In this document: positions 24,872-37,608 of the stretch, piece by piece | Layout: the number at the start of each line of letters is the position of its first letter | Numbering within the stretch: the stretch's first letter is position 1 | NCBI RefSeq assembly: GCF_020080835.1 | Contig: NC_058158.1 | Location: 4,154,001 to 4,218,000, forward strand | Length of the DNA: 64,000 nucleotides | Origin: Cotesia glomerata | Lineage: Eukaryota > Arthropoda > Insecta > Hymenoptera > Braconidae | Direction of reading: 5' to 3' | The notes under the pieces: model-generated | What the model was told of the DNA's origin: nothing | Database searches by the model: none | What the model saw: only the letters and a program-made list of their open reading frames with translations | Position numbers and translations under genes: made by a program

Positions 24872-25120
24872 TGTTTTGGATGATGATCTTTCAGCAAAAA
24901 TAAATATTGATGGGTTATCAATACTTGATAACAGTTGTGGTGAATCGAATTGATTAAAATTAACAGAAGACTTGATAGGTATTACTCGTGATACACGTGT
25001 TTAAATTAAAAACACGAGGTGACTGTCCAAGAGATTTGATCTGCGTGGAGTTCAAGTCCCAGTGTCTGTTTTAATGTGGGTGGAGAAGGTATCGCGATCG
25101 TTTATATACCCTTAGATCTT
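24872..25120 (-). promoter_or_regulatory. Core promoter and 5' leader of the Bearded-like gene
   Basis: On the minus strand a TATA element (GGTATATAAAC) is complementary to about 25100-25110. A start about 30 bases downstream, near 25070-25080, would give a leader of roughly 200 nt before the ATG at 24871. A CACGTG site at 24994-24999 (a HES/E(spl)-type repressor site) lies within the leader. The start site is inferred from TATA spacing only. No consensus Su(H) site (YGTGRGAAM) is seen between the ATG and about 26300. Confidence 0.5.
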
Positions 25121-25379
25121 TACGCATGCGCATTAACAGTGATCCTGTGTATACCGTTGAAGAAACACCTACACAATTACAATCTACCTGTAACAAGCAA
25201 GAGGGAGAGCCAGTTTTATCCACACATTTACATTTTAACTTGTTATATTTACTGCCATGAGTTTCTTTGCCGTTCAACTGCAACACACACATCCGTGTCA
25301 TGGATCAGCGTTCATGTACGTATACATAACTTATATACAAAGCCATTTATATGAAGCAAGTAGTGTGTAAAGGCTCTGG

Positions 25380-25720
25380 GCAGCCACGCTTACACACACG
25401 TGGAAGGCACGGGGAAAAAGTCAGGAGCGGCCAAGTCGCACGCGCAGCACGAGCTGCGCACGGTAGCAACTAACGCATGCGCGGCGCGTGATATCAAAAA
25501 GCAGCGGCGACTGTGTTCGGAAACGCGTGCTAGACAAAGCAGGATGATAAAGAGCGCGGTCTTGTGCTCGGAACGAGCCAGGCTCGAGCTTCAGCGCATC
25601 AGCATCAGCAACCGGATTCCCTGTGACGTACCCGCAGTTAAGGGGCAAGGGGAGGACCTTGCACGTGTGCTCGATCCTCGAGACAAGGATAAAGATAACT
25701 AACTTGTAGAGTGAGGTAGG
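25380..25720. promoter_or_regulatory. CpG-rich upstream block of the Bearded-like gene with two CACGTG sites
   Basis: This block is much richer in GC and CpG than its surroundings and starts about 500 bases upstream of the ATG. CACGTG sites lie at 25397-25402 and 25662-25667, the latter inside the palindrome GCACGTGTGC. Both strands are open over parts of the block (a 100-codon frame on plus, a 156-codon frame on minus). Neither frame looks like a known protein, and mutually overlapping open frames are a usual by-product of GC-rich DNA. I read it as an enhancer or proximal regulatory block rather than as genes. Confidence 0.45.
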
Positions 25721-28190
25721 TAGGTAGTTATATAGGTTTAAACTGGAAATTGTCTGGCTTAAAAAAAGGACAGGGATAAACCGACGAGGATACCAATTAC
25801 GGGTTTGTATCTTGAGTAATAAGGATAAGAGTATTTTACTGCTTTTAACGAATAACGGAGGAACCGAGTCAAACCTGTTGAAGTTACTCAAGAGGGCTTA
25901 TTACATACTTCGTGAAGTTAAAATTTCATTTTCTTTACTCCAATTTTTTATCTTTCTTTCGTAATTATAGCAACGCGCATTTATCTCCTTATTTGTATTT
26001 GCACTTGATTGGATAATTATGTTTTTTAATTCAATATTAATTATTTATAATTTACTTTATGAAGTTGAGGTAAAACTTTATCTGTTATTGATTCTACGGT
26101 CAAGTAAAATTTAATTTTCAATTTTACTTATATCGTTTTATTTATTTATCGTCTTCGCTTCGTGAAGTTGTGATTGGCCATTTTTGGTAGGATTGTAGTG
26201 GAACACTTGTAAGATACATCGATTGTTCGTTTCTCTTTTTCTATAAATGATGTTTTTACCAACTTCAAAATTCACCTGCAGCTTTCATTTCTTTTTGAAA
26301 ACTTTACATACTTAAATTTTACATTTATAAAAAAATTATTTCAAAATTTAAATGAATGAAAAAAAGGATATACCCTATAAGCACTCGTATACAAAAAAAA
26401 AAAAAAATTATTATTTATTATTATAATTCATCTTTTTCCGTGTATTCAGTGTATAAACTCCAAATTACCAACTTATTACTCTTTATGGACTCAAAAATCC
26501 GACAATTTCGCAACAATTTTCGATAAAAAAAAAAAGTAATAAAAGCCTAAGAATAAGAAAACGATTAAATCAGGTCAAGGAATTCGGTAACTGAAAACCC
26601 GCGATATCATCTGCTAGTTATTTATTGCTCAACATATTATTACTATCAAATACAATAATATTAAGAGCTATTGAAATATTCTTACGATCAATTGATACAA
26701 TACACGACATAACATTCATGACAATGGATGGTTTCGTGTAACTGCGAGCCGTTGAATTGGGTATTCATGATGAACCACCGCCTTACCCCTCTCGTTATAA
26801 AAATATTTTTTTTTTATATCTGTACCTCTGATACACCGTGCACCTATCGAAGCTAAAGACCCTTGTTATACGTCGATTTTATTGATACTCGTCATCGAAG
26901 GATTATTCATCGGAAATTTACACAATATAACATTAAATAACTTTCTTACATCACTTTTATTATTAACCACACAATTTTTTTCAATACAACAATAATCATC
27001 CATCCAACACGGAGACATAATAATATACCCAAATTGTACATTTGCAAAAAACACAAATTAAATGTATTTATTTAAATATTCGATCAGAAAAAAAAAATAA
27101 AAAATACAACAGCCGGCGAATAAACCTCAAAATTGCATCATCCGAAGCTTGAAAGCAAACAAATGTTTTTTTGAGTAAAATTAAAAAATCCTATTATTAA
27201 TATCACCTTTGCATTGAAATAAATAAATAAAGCGGACTTATAACTACGGCTAATCCGAGGTAAATTTAAATTAGCATACAACCCTATTCTAAACCGAGCA
27301 CAATAGCCACCGTAGTTGGTAATCTTCTAGCTCCTATCCCTGTGCAAATAAAATAAAATAAAATAAAAAATAAATTGTGAATAAATGCAGCAAGTATCAT
27401 ACCCTTAGCCGGTCAGTACATACAGTGTCCAGCGTAAAAGTATCGCGATTGTTAGGTTGTATAACTGACCCCTCGCAACGAGCATACCACGGAATATGTA
27501 CGGAATAAGGACGGCGTCCCAGCGCCCATTGAAGTGGCCAATGCTCCGGGTATAGTAGTACAGGGAATGGGCACCGAAGTCACGCCGGTGCAAGTATGAA
27601 TGGCAAAAAAAGGGGTACGAGAATGTGTGTATATACCCAACATACTACATACTACATCCTACATACGGGCTACTACTATACACTGGCTCGTACTCGTATC
27701 GGGTCCTTATTCGAATGAGCGTCCGGTTGCTCGCGTCCAGCACCACCGCTTCTGTTAAGTTACAATATTTAGATTTAATTCCTGACCCACCACACACATA
27801 ACACATCTGCTGTCGATTCTCTCTCGTATATATTGTACATAGCGAGTTCATAGTACATACTTGCATTGAATATATTTAACTCACTTTTATTTAACTTTAA
27901 TGTATGCTACAGTAGTGCAGTCACTCTCGAGTACGTTCATTCTTTAAATGTAAATGATGGTGCATAAATAGTCATTAAGCTGTCCAGCGAATAATCGAGA
28001 TCGGAGAATACGTCTTAACTTAACTTAAAGTTGCATTGGGAGCATCGAAGCAACAATAAGTAAAAATAAAACAAAAATGAAAAAAAAAATTTTTTTTTAG
28101 AGAAGCGTTATACATACATGTTATAAGTTATATATACGGTTACACGTGTGTGCATCTTATAGAGTTCTTAAATAAAAAGGGTAGGGCAGG
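25720..28190. other. No gene seen
   Basis: AT-rich DNA follows the CpG-rich upstream block. From 27400 to 27870 the sequence is more GC-balanced, with overlapping short frames on the minus strand that do not resemble proteins. It may be regulatory. Confidence 0.5.
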
Positions 28191-28318
28191 AGGGAAGGGT
28201 GCGGGTGTGTGTTTGCTGGGACTGAAGGGTGTCCCCTTCCAGCACAACCACCTCCTTCTCCTCCCTCGCTCACTCATCATCCGTCTATAGGCATTACCAA
28301 GTATACGACGCATGCTGG

Positions 28319-28383
28319 CAGCTGGAGTTTCGCGCGTGAGAACTCGGTGGCTTCGAGGTTCCCTGGTTCCCCGTCGCCACCTG
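28319..28383. promoter_or_regulatory. Su(H) site flanked by two proneural-type E-boxes
   Basis: CAGCTG lies at 28319-28324, CGTGAGAAC at 28335-28343 (Su(H) consensus on the plus strand) and CACCTG at 28378-28383. A CACGTG site lies upstream at 28143-28148. The module is inside a GC-rich island (about 28190-28440) with no convincing coding frame. The combination matches the Notch plus proneural input code, and activity is inferred. Confidence 0.45.
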
Positions 28384-28439
28384 TCCTCGTGCCGGTCTCG
28401 AGGCGACCCTCTACTTTACTCTACTCTACTCAAAACGGC

Positions 28440-30130
28440 TCACATACCCATACACTCTCATTCTTGCCCATTTAATTTTCTTACACGCTCACACTCCTAA
28501 AATCTAAAACCATCTTGACAAAATCTTGTGCATATATGTCCATCTCTATCTCTTTTTATCTTTATATGTGTGGATACCTTTTACCCCTAAGAGAGTTTAT
28601 TCAAGTCCCGTAATCACGCCTATACCTAGGATACTCTCCGTCCTTATTTACCCGGTTTATAGATGTGTATACAATAATAATAATAATACATATTATGTCT
28701 ATCGCACTTGTGTTTACTTCTCGAGTGTGCATGAAGCGTGGGGGTCGTGTGCAAGAAACGTGTATCTATTTTTTTATTTTTCTTTATTCTTTTTCTCACC
28801 CATGATATTTTTCATCTTTTTATCTTAAGCTATTTCTTTTATTATTTTTTATACATATATATGTATATACATATATTTTTTTCTGTGGGAATAAGAGATC
28901 GAGTTTTTAGTCTTGCCCCTTCTTGGCTGGCACTTGACGAAAATAAGATGGAAATAAAAAATGAAGTGAAAAAAATTGTTATGTTTTTTGACTCGAGAAA
29001 TAATAGAGAGTAAGAGAGTAAGCTGGGTAGTGTACATATATAAATATGTAAGTATATATATGATATAAAAAAGGAATCGTGTCAGGCAAGCTTTCAGATG
29101 AATTTATGAGCTGCTGCCAGTCCAATTGTGCGTTATACCTGAGGCGCGTTACCGATCAAGGAGAAAATTGGAGCGAATACATAATACATAATGGCCGAGG
29201 AATAAATAAATTGAGAGTGCTGCTGTAGTTGATGCTGCTGGTGCAGTTACACCGAGGGTATTGCAGCAGGATAACAGTAGAGTGAAGGATGATCCTGTTT
29301 GTGCATGGATCCGATCAATGTTGCGCATTCACCGTCGGCTACTACTTTTTAATAAAACACTCTTGTCAGGAGAGCCTTTGCTCGGTATAGTACCACCTAA
29401 CCCTTTTTTTCACTCCCGCACTTATGTTCTTGTTCTTGTTTGCCCATTTGCATACTCAATATTTATGTTTCCTTGAGAAAAATATAATTAAATAAATAAA
29501 TCCACTGGATAAATTTATCAAGAAAGATTTTTTATAACTTTATAAATTATTCAATGTAGGGAAAATAAAATATCAAGTTGCTTGAGTATGATTAATTGAG
29601 TGAATTAATTGAAGGAGATTGATTCGGAATTTTATGCCCGATTGAATCGTTCATTTTAATATGTGTCAATCGTTTTGAGATAAATTAATAGTATCCCGGT
29701 ATCAAGGGAAGATTGTAAGCTGATGTAAAAAATTCTAAATAAATAATAAATAAAATATATGACGACAACGGCCTCGTTAGCAAGCGGATACGCAATTCAT
29801 GAAGATTTACAATTTATATATACGTTGAGATCGTGATTCAACTGGTGATCTTGGAGCCAAGAATATATACGATACTATCTGTATTCATCTAAAATGTTGA
29901 CGTACATATATGCGATACGGTTGATTCGCGAATGCACTTGTCAATTCGTTCATGGAACCTTCTCGTGGATGTATTATTATTTGACATTTGCTCAATTCAA
30001 AGCGTGGCGCTGTAACACACTAACTAATTGATAAGACTTAATATTTTAATTAATTGCTTCATCGGTAATTTCTTTAATAAGAAAAATTTTAGCCGTTTTC
30101 AATTTAACAATTATTATTAAAAAAAAACTT
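28440..30130. other. No certain gene; one short open frame of protein-like composition
   Basis: Between about 29063 and 29230 a plus-strand frame of some 55 codons has mixed, protein-like composition (for example KLSDEFMSCCQ) but no start near its beginning, no splice sites and no recognised motif. The remainder is low-complexity. Confidence 0.35.
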
Positions 30131-30131
30131 T

Positions 30132-30792
30132 TGCACGCCTCATAGCGCGAAGCGTGTGAGGTTGTGCTTTATACTCGACTAGCCAAGGTCAAGCAATTTT
30201 GTGATCTTTAAATGCCTCTATCCCAATCATATTACACTTATACAATGATAAAAGTAGATGTACACCGGAAAAACACTTAAATTAAACCATCTTTTACTTT
30301 CTAAAATCATTTCATGTTGCTATTTTGGAAAAAAAAAAACGTTTTGAAAAAAATTTTACGTGGACGTCCGGATGTCACCCCATTTTGGATGTACCAACGA
30401 TTACTCCCGAACAAATTGATATTTCAAGACCGGACCTTTTTTATTAGTTTAAGAATTCGATTAACTGGGTCCGTATTTCATATCAGTGGTCTAGTTTACG
30501 TATTTTTTTTTTTTAATTGAATTTTTATTAAAATTCACTATCACTACGCGATACAACCGTACAAAGCCAAACGAACTTTTCTTATTTTTCACGTGGAAAC
30601 TATGGCGCCACTTGATCAAGCTAGATTTTTTTAGACTGCGTGCGCATATGACAAGAAAAAAGGGCGCCGATATTTAAAAAAAAAAATATAAAATACTCTG
30701 TAAGAAACTACTTAATTATAATTTTTTTTTTTTTAATCAATTACACAATTAATTTTTTTCTTAAAAAATGAATGAGCGTCATGAGGCGTGCA
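30132..30792. repeat. Inverted TGCACGCCTCAT pair enclosing about 640 bp
   Basis: TGCACGCCTCAT at 30132-30143 and its exact complement at 30781-30792 bracket the segment, with weaker matching beyond. The left copy is also part of a local hairpin (30133-30167: GCAC, CCTCA and GC pair with their complements around GAA). This could be the ends of an unrecognised element or two independent copies of a structured repeat. Confidence 0.45.
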
Positions 30793-31072
30793 CTTTTGGA
30801 TTTTCCAAACTTTTTATTTATTTTGCCAAAATCGAGGAACAACTTTTTGCTGTCCGATGATTGATATTTTTATTTAAATGTAAATTGAGGAAATTATCTT
30901 GAGATCAATAAAAATATTGTTATTTGTTATCAGTAAAATAATAAATGGATATTTGTTAAGAAAGCATACGTTTCATTATTGAATAAAACATTTTTAAAAG
31001 AATAATAAAAATTGTTATTTTGTTACGTAAAATTTGAAATTTAAAAAACATCCGGTTTATTGTATATGTAAT

Positions 31073-31610
31073 TGTTGCGTTCTTCGACGATCCCGATCGG
31101 TCAAAATAAAACAAGAACGATGTTTAATAACGATTTAATAATAACACACCCGTGAATTGTTAGCATGATTTCGGGTAACGGCACCCCACAATTTAAATAG
31201 GGCACGAAAAATAACTCGACACACGTGGACAGGTCGAAAGTGTGTGACTTTTTGGACCCTTTGAAGTATTAAAAAAATATACATATAAGATATAAAAAAC
31301 GGACATAAATTAACCGAGTAACATTATACTGAACAAAATACGTAAATACGTGTGTCTGAATAGCATACATCACAAATAACCGAATGTCTAAAAAAATATA
31401 AAGGGAAATAAAATTGATTGCCGCGAGTCATTAATCGTCTCCGGTCTCTGGTTTTACAATTCGTGCTGAAATCGGTTCCTTATTTCACCAGGTGTTCGTC
31501 TCCTTCCATAATCCACGGGGTGTGTCCCTTATTTATACAATATATATGCTTATAATATATACGTACTCGAGTATCCTGCACCTAGAGGGCACTGGAAAAA
31601 TGGCACGCAA
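31073..31610. other. GC-balanced block, possibly a solo LTR remnant
   Basis: The block begins TGTTGCGTTCTTCG and can be ended at ATGGCA, giving TG...CA boundaries. It holds no frame and no clear target duplication, so the LTR reading is weak. Confidence 0.2.
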
Positions 31611-34465
31611 TTAGCATAAGGAATTTCTCCTGGCAATATACAATAAAGAGAAAAGATATTAAATTAAAACTAAAAAAATTAAAAAATCAAGCATTTAGTC
31701 AATGACGTTTTAATTTATGCATATCCCCCCTTAATTTTTTTTTTATTCTTATTACTGTACATTTATTTAATATCTCACTCGATACATCTCAGGACTCTTT
31801 ATCGCTACTCAGCGAGGGCATAATTAAGACTGTGTTTATGCCCAAAGGGACCAACAACAGATACATTTTATTCGCGCTTTTAAATATATGTATGAAGGAT
31901 AACCTCAAGGATCTACTGTATCCCCTTTTTCATCCGCGTACACCCTTGATAAATACATACAATCGTTTTTAGCACTGATTAAAAAGCTAACCGATTTAAT
32001 TCTTTCTTCAAGCAATATGTAATTATCAAATTTATTACCTTGTTTTATTACAAAAATTATTTCTTAGGTATACATTGGACAAAGTAGGTTTTGAAATAAT
32101 AAATATCTGGAAATTAAATAGCTTGTTCATCCTCATGGGGTCGAGGATAAGATCTAGAGATCGTTAAATCAAATTAGTCACATGAAATTTTAACCTCCTG
32201 TCATATTTATTAGAGGAATCCATGCAGGGTAAAAATAAAGTAGAACCGTTAGGTTAATGTTTCTTAATAACATAAGAATTTTTGAGTCTCAAAAAAGGTG
32301 ACTTATTTTGACCTGGACAGTTAAAAATTTTACGGTGTTTCAATTGGTCCCGGCATTTTATTTCACCCCAAAACTTTTAAATTAAAACCAATTTATTTCT
32401 AAACTTGAAAAATAAAAATTCAAATTATTGATTTTGGTTTGAGTTTGAAAAATTGAGTGTCAGATTTCTTTCAACCAATCGATAAAAAACCTTGTATATG
32501 CTTTTTGTGTTTAAGAAATTGCGTCGAATGTTGTCAAAAAAAAAAAAATCGACTGGGTAAATGTTTGAGCGTTGTGAGTATAAAAATAAAATAAATTTTA
32601 TTCTAAAATTTCAATGATCTCAAATGATCTAGTTAATAAAATTTAAACTAATGATAGTAATAGTGATAAATTGGCGAAAAAATAGAGGTAATTACAGAAA
32701 GCTAAAATTAAATTTAATAGCCGGTAGTAAAAATTGTAGATGGGAATGCGATATATATTTATAATTATCTAAATATATCTTTTGTACGAAAGTGTCTCGT
32801 AATTTTGTTTAAGATAATTACACTGTTGCGAGAGGTTCTCGAGCACCTCGTTCATTCCCGGCGGGAGATGATGATCATCATTCACGGGTTGAGGTGTACA
32901 GAAAATATTAAGTGAGGAGGCGTTGGGTCGGTTCACCTACACTAGACATAGATAGACAACCTACCTACTTATATCCTCTTGGTCGGTACCTGTAGCCTTA
33001 GCCATAGCCGTAGCCCTCAACTCACACGTGCAAGGCATACTTACAGCTATCACGAGTATCAGCAGTCGTACAGTGAAATAAAAAATGATAGGGTATAATT
33101 CATAATTGGTGAAAAAAATAAAAATAAGTGTACATGCCCCTCTGGCGTAATCATCCAACCGATCTCGCTTATAAACGCCCTTGCCTTTATATTACTCGCG
33201 CTGGATGTTGGATTAAGTCTCTGCTCCGTACTCATCCACTCGCTGGTTCCTGAAACGTAGAACGTAGGCGGTAACCTGTTGCGTTTACTATAAATAGTAA
33301 ACAACTGGAAAACGTACTATTAACTCGTTCACCAGATCATTCTCATTACACTCTCTATTGTCAATTTACCTTAACATTTTTCGCAAAAGCTTGCCCAAAA
33401 AAATTCTAAAAAATTTCATTATTTAAAACTGTCTTCATAAATAAATTATACACTTGCTTGTAATTATCACAGGTATACCAGGTATACTATAGTTTTAAAA
33501 ATTACATGTACCAATAAATTTAATAAATCTGAAACCCTTATGAATAATTAAAAAAAATTAATTGCAGTTGTGATAATTTAAATGAAAATAAAATTTGAAA
33601 AAATAGTCATGCGTGATAACGTACAATTAACTAGTATAAAATTATTATTAATAAACTGTTTAGCTGTAAAATAATAACGAATCGTCGGTAAGGATAAAAA
33701 TGTATAATTCCCCTGAGCGACAAGTACGAGACGCAATTTAGAGCGTGGTATCCAGAGACACGAAATACGTAGGCGTTTAATCACAGCCACATGGCTAAGT
33801 GAATAATTAATGAATAAAATATTTTTAAATAAATAAAAGATTAAAAAAAAATAGAGTTTACAATCTTTAATCTCGGATAGACAAATTGTTGATTAATCTC
33901 CAGTGGGATACACACATCGTGGGTAGCCGATAACGCAGTGAGATCTGCTGTTATGGAGAGAACAACTAACTGGGCAGAGATCATTTTTTTTTATTTTTCC
34001 CTTTTATTTATTTTTTTTTCTCTAGGCGAGTAAAAATCAAGCTCTGTTAATGTATAAGGCTTGACCTCAATCTCCAGTATGATATTTTTCCCTCATAGTT
34101 AGTTTATGTATATATGTATATGTGAGTCTAACCTCTAGCCTCTTCTCTTTCTTTTCTTCTCATAATATAAGATCTACCCTACGCGGCTGGATCTATATTC
34201 TATATCTAGTAGTTGTTATACATCTTTGGGTAGCCCTGAGTTTTTTCCCTCTAAAATACAAGCACGCCTACTTTGGCGTTACCCACGTGTTCCACACGCT
34301 CCTTACGCGTGCAAGCGTGTGCGTGAATAGTTTCTCTCAGTAGAATAATAATTCTAGTAAAGTGTGTTGGTGTACACTGTACAGCTATGTCTTTATTCAT
34401 CTCGTTTTGCTCCTCACACACCCTCTTTATTTTTCTATATATAACGTTCTAAGGTAATACACGTC
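31611..34465. other. No gene seen
   Basis: AT-rich DNA. A GC-balanced patch at about 32820-33300 contains short frames on the minus strand with no motif. Confidence 0.5.
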
Positions 34466-34517
34466 ATGAAAAGAAGAAAGAAAGAAAGAAAGAGAAAGAA
34501 AGAAAGAAAGAAAGAAT
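34466..34517. repeat. (GAAA)n purine tract
   Basis: Roughly twelve GAAA units on the plus strand with one GAGAAA interruption. It creates artificial Lys/Arg- and Ser/Phe-rich frames. A (AAT)n tract follows at about 34690-34712. Confidence 0.9.
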
Positions 34518-34748
34518 CGACCAAGTCTTTTCTCGGTCGAGTCACACCTGCTCCTTTTTCCCACGAGATCGCTCGCCTCGACAGCCTCCGCGAGAGAGAC
34601 TTCGCGCGTCCTCGGTACAAACACTCGGCTCTTTTCGTAGTCCTGCATCAAAAAATAATGACCTACAGATAATGGAAATGAGATAATAACAACAATAATA
34701 ATAATAATAATGATAATAATCAACTTTAAAAAAATAGATATACATATA

Positions 34749-35635
34749 CACGGAAAGAACAATAACCAACTGCACATACTCGTATAGTATACTCCGTGAT
34801 ATCTATAGCGAAAAAAAATTTCAGACTATAGTCAATATCCTTCAAAGTATACTAAATTATTTTTGGACTGTACTCAGTGAAGTCTCCGATTTAATCGATT
34901 AATTTTTCTGGTTATATCGCGTAAAATTTCACGGGATATAATCTGAAAAATTATTTCATGTAAATTAAATTATACTCGGTTGAAATTTGGATTATGCCCA
35001 CGGTGACTCCGCCAACTTTTTTCCTAGCGCCTGCGCACTTAGCATTATCATATCTATTATCTATTTTAAAAATTATGTTAGTCAAATATTGTTTTAAATA
35101 ATTATTACATACATTAAAAACATTTAAGGAGCATTAAAGCATAATTTTTCCGATAATTTGGGGTTAAAAATTTTTTTTTTCTTTTCTTAGACTTTTCGAA
35201 CTTAAAAATGTTAGGCTAAGAAAAAAATATTTTTACATATCAAAATATATAAATAGTCACTCACTCATATAATTCACTGATTATATTTTAATTAATGTCC
35301 AATATGCTGATTGACTATAACTCACAAATTATAAACAGCACTTTACGCGCAGGCGCTAGAAAAAAAAAATGGCGGAGTCACCGTGGGCATAATCCAAATT
35401 TCAACCGAGTATAATTTAATTTACACGAAATAATTTTTCAGATTATATCCCGTGAAATTTTACGCGATATAACCAGAAAAATTAATCGATTAAATCGAAG
35501 AATTCACTGAGTACAGTCCAAAAATAATTTAGTATACTTTGAAGGATATTGACTATAGTCTGAAATTTTTTTTCACTATAGATATCACGGAGTATACTAT
35601 ACGAGTATGTGCAGTTGGTTATTGTTCTTTCCGTG
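34749..35635. mobile_element. 0.9-kb TIR element, copy 1
   Basis: Terminal inverted repeats of roughly 285 bp start with CACGGAAAGAACAATAACC. Flanks are TATA on both sides (34745-34748 and 35636-35639), so the target duplication is TA or TATA. A unique core of about 310 bp lies between the arms, bordered by GCGCAGGCGCTAG and its complement. It has no coding capacity, and the 75-codon frame at 35539 lies within the right arm. Confidence 0.85.
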
Positions 35636-35639
35636 TATA

Positions 35640-37516
35640 TGATACTTTGAAATGCTTGTCAAACCGGGATTTACTTTTCTGGACACGATTTTACAATTTT
35701 AAGATAATATATTTTTTTTTTTCTTTCTTTAATACCTGTAAAAAATCATCAGATGTTTTTTACTGAATTTTAAAACTGAGATATCTATTGAAAAATTAAT
35801 TTTTTTTATTTTTTTTTTTGGCGGGAAGTTAAAATTTTTTTTAACTTTTATAGTTTTATTTTATAATAAAATAACTATTATCGATTTACATTAAAATTTT
35901 TTGGATGCAAATACTTAACTCGGATAATTTTGAACAAAAACATCATAAACGAAACATTAAGATTTTGATAAGCATAAATGATGCAGGTATATAAAAACTA
36001 CGTATTATGTATAAAATAATGGCGATCTTAAAAAAATAAATGACTTAATTATAGGAGAAATCATATTGAATCAAGATATAATTAATTTCATAAGACGTAA
36101 ATGTTCCAAGCCAGCTAGATCGAAAGCTAAGATAAATTATGCCAGATAGAATCTTACGGCTACTGTCTTAAGACCTCAACTTCCGAACCTTTTTTTCTCC
36201 ATAAATATAAATATTGATTTTTTTTTATTCTTATATACTAAAACAAAAAATTTGACAATAATAATTTTTAGCAAGAAAGGTTACGGCCTAAGAATAATTA
36301 AAACGCATGTTAGCTTGCGGTTGTCATGCTAATGTACCGAAAAAAATATATGTAAATACATGACTCGAAATAAAAAGTCTCAAAGCGACACACACATAAA
36401 TATAAATGTAAATATAAATATACTGCTAGATCCTTACATCCACATAAAGATATACATATATATATTGAAAGCGTAATATGTAGATGAATATAAACTATAC
36501 TCTATAGAGTAGAGGAGTTGGTTCTTGGCATTGAATTTAAACCGAGAAAACAGAGTTGGAACAAACGACGAGACCGGCCATAAATTAGTTTAATCAACGG
36601 CCACGCCGTATACGCACATCTATCCGCGTCCTCTCATGTAGACACTCCTTCCCTTGTATATTGGTACACCCGAGTCCTTACCTCTGCATACTACCATTAC
36701 ATTATATTACATTAGTATAGTAGCACATACAATCCTACGTCTTCGCTACATGTCCCACATTATATTTTATTACTCGCGATCACTCGTATCCTCTTCACTT
36801 CACTTCACTTTAAGCTCTAAGCCTTTTTATTTTTATTTTCATTTATATTCTTTTTTTTTTTTTACCGGCATAAATATCCACCGAATGATATATAGACTAA
36901 ATAAATAAAAATCACGAGTCAGCTACTCGAATTTATCAGGCTATAATTTAACAATATTGAATTATAAAATAATGTCCTCCGTCAAATTACCATTATTTAT
37001 TTAATTACTGTCAAACTACCAATCTCATAATAGAGTCCATTATAAAAACTCTTAATTTCAGATAATGCCTATCATTAATAACAATAACTATTATGTTGCA
37101 TATGCAAAAAATTGCTAAGCTGTCTGCTATAAATTTTTAATTGTATAAATTTCTCATTGTATAAATTTGCTGAAATAGAAGTTTGGTGAAGTTGAAAAGA
37201 AAAAAAAAAAATTATCATACTTAAAGAGGGATGATTAAAAGCCATTTCGCAAAATTGCCGAAGAAATAAATTCACGGGAAGTTTAGGCAAAGTATGGTAA
37301 TTAAATACCGAGAATCTTAATTCGAAACGAGTTAATTACAATTTAGAATTAGAAAAGAGAGTCGAATGAATAAAATATCAAAGAATAAGAATAAAAATAA
37401 AAATAAAGAGAACTGAAATAAAATGAATGAATAAAAAAGATTTAAAAAAAACAGCAACTTGTTGAAATCGTATATGTGAAATCGAGCCGAAGGATTTTTT
37501 TTATGACCTCGTGGAG

Positions 37517-37518
<2 letters not shown>
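35640..37518. other. No gene seen
   Basis: AT-rich, with a GC-balanced patch at about 36500-36800 that holds no supported frame. Confidence 0.5.

Positions 37519-37604
<86 letters not shown>
37519..37604. repeat. (TA)n microsatellite, about 43 units
   Basis: Near-perfect TA run with a single TG interruption near 37547. Open frames of alternating Tyr and Ile across it are artefacts. Confidence 0.95.

Positions 37605-37608
<4 letters not shown>

Noticed and set aside
25421..25891. 156-codon minus-strand open frame upstream of the Bearded-like gene
   Set aside because: It overlaps an equally open plus-strand frame in a CpG-rich block and has no recognisable motif.
31073..31610. Full LTR retrotransposon
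   Set aside because: No internal coding region, primer-binding site or second LTR is present. At most it is a doubtful solo LTR.
34466..34777. Lys/Arg-rich plus frame and Ser/Phe-rich minus frames
   Set aside because: They come from the (GAAA)n tract and the adjoining AT trinucleotides.
35539..35766. 75-codon frame, with a 60-codon relative at 53654-53836
   Set aside because: Both lie in the right arm of the 0.9-kb TIR element. They are similar because the arms are repeats, not because they are genes.
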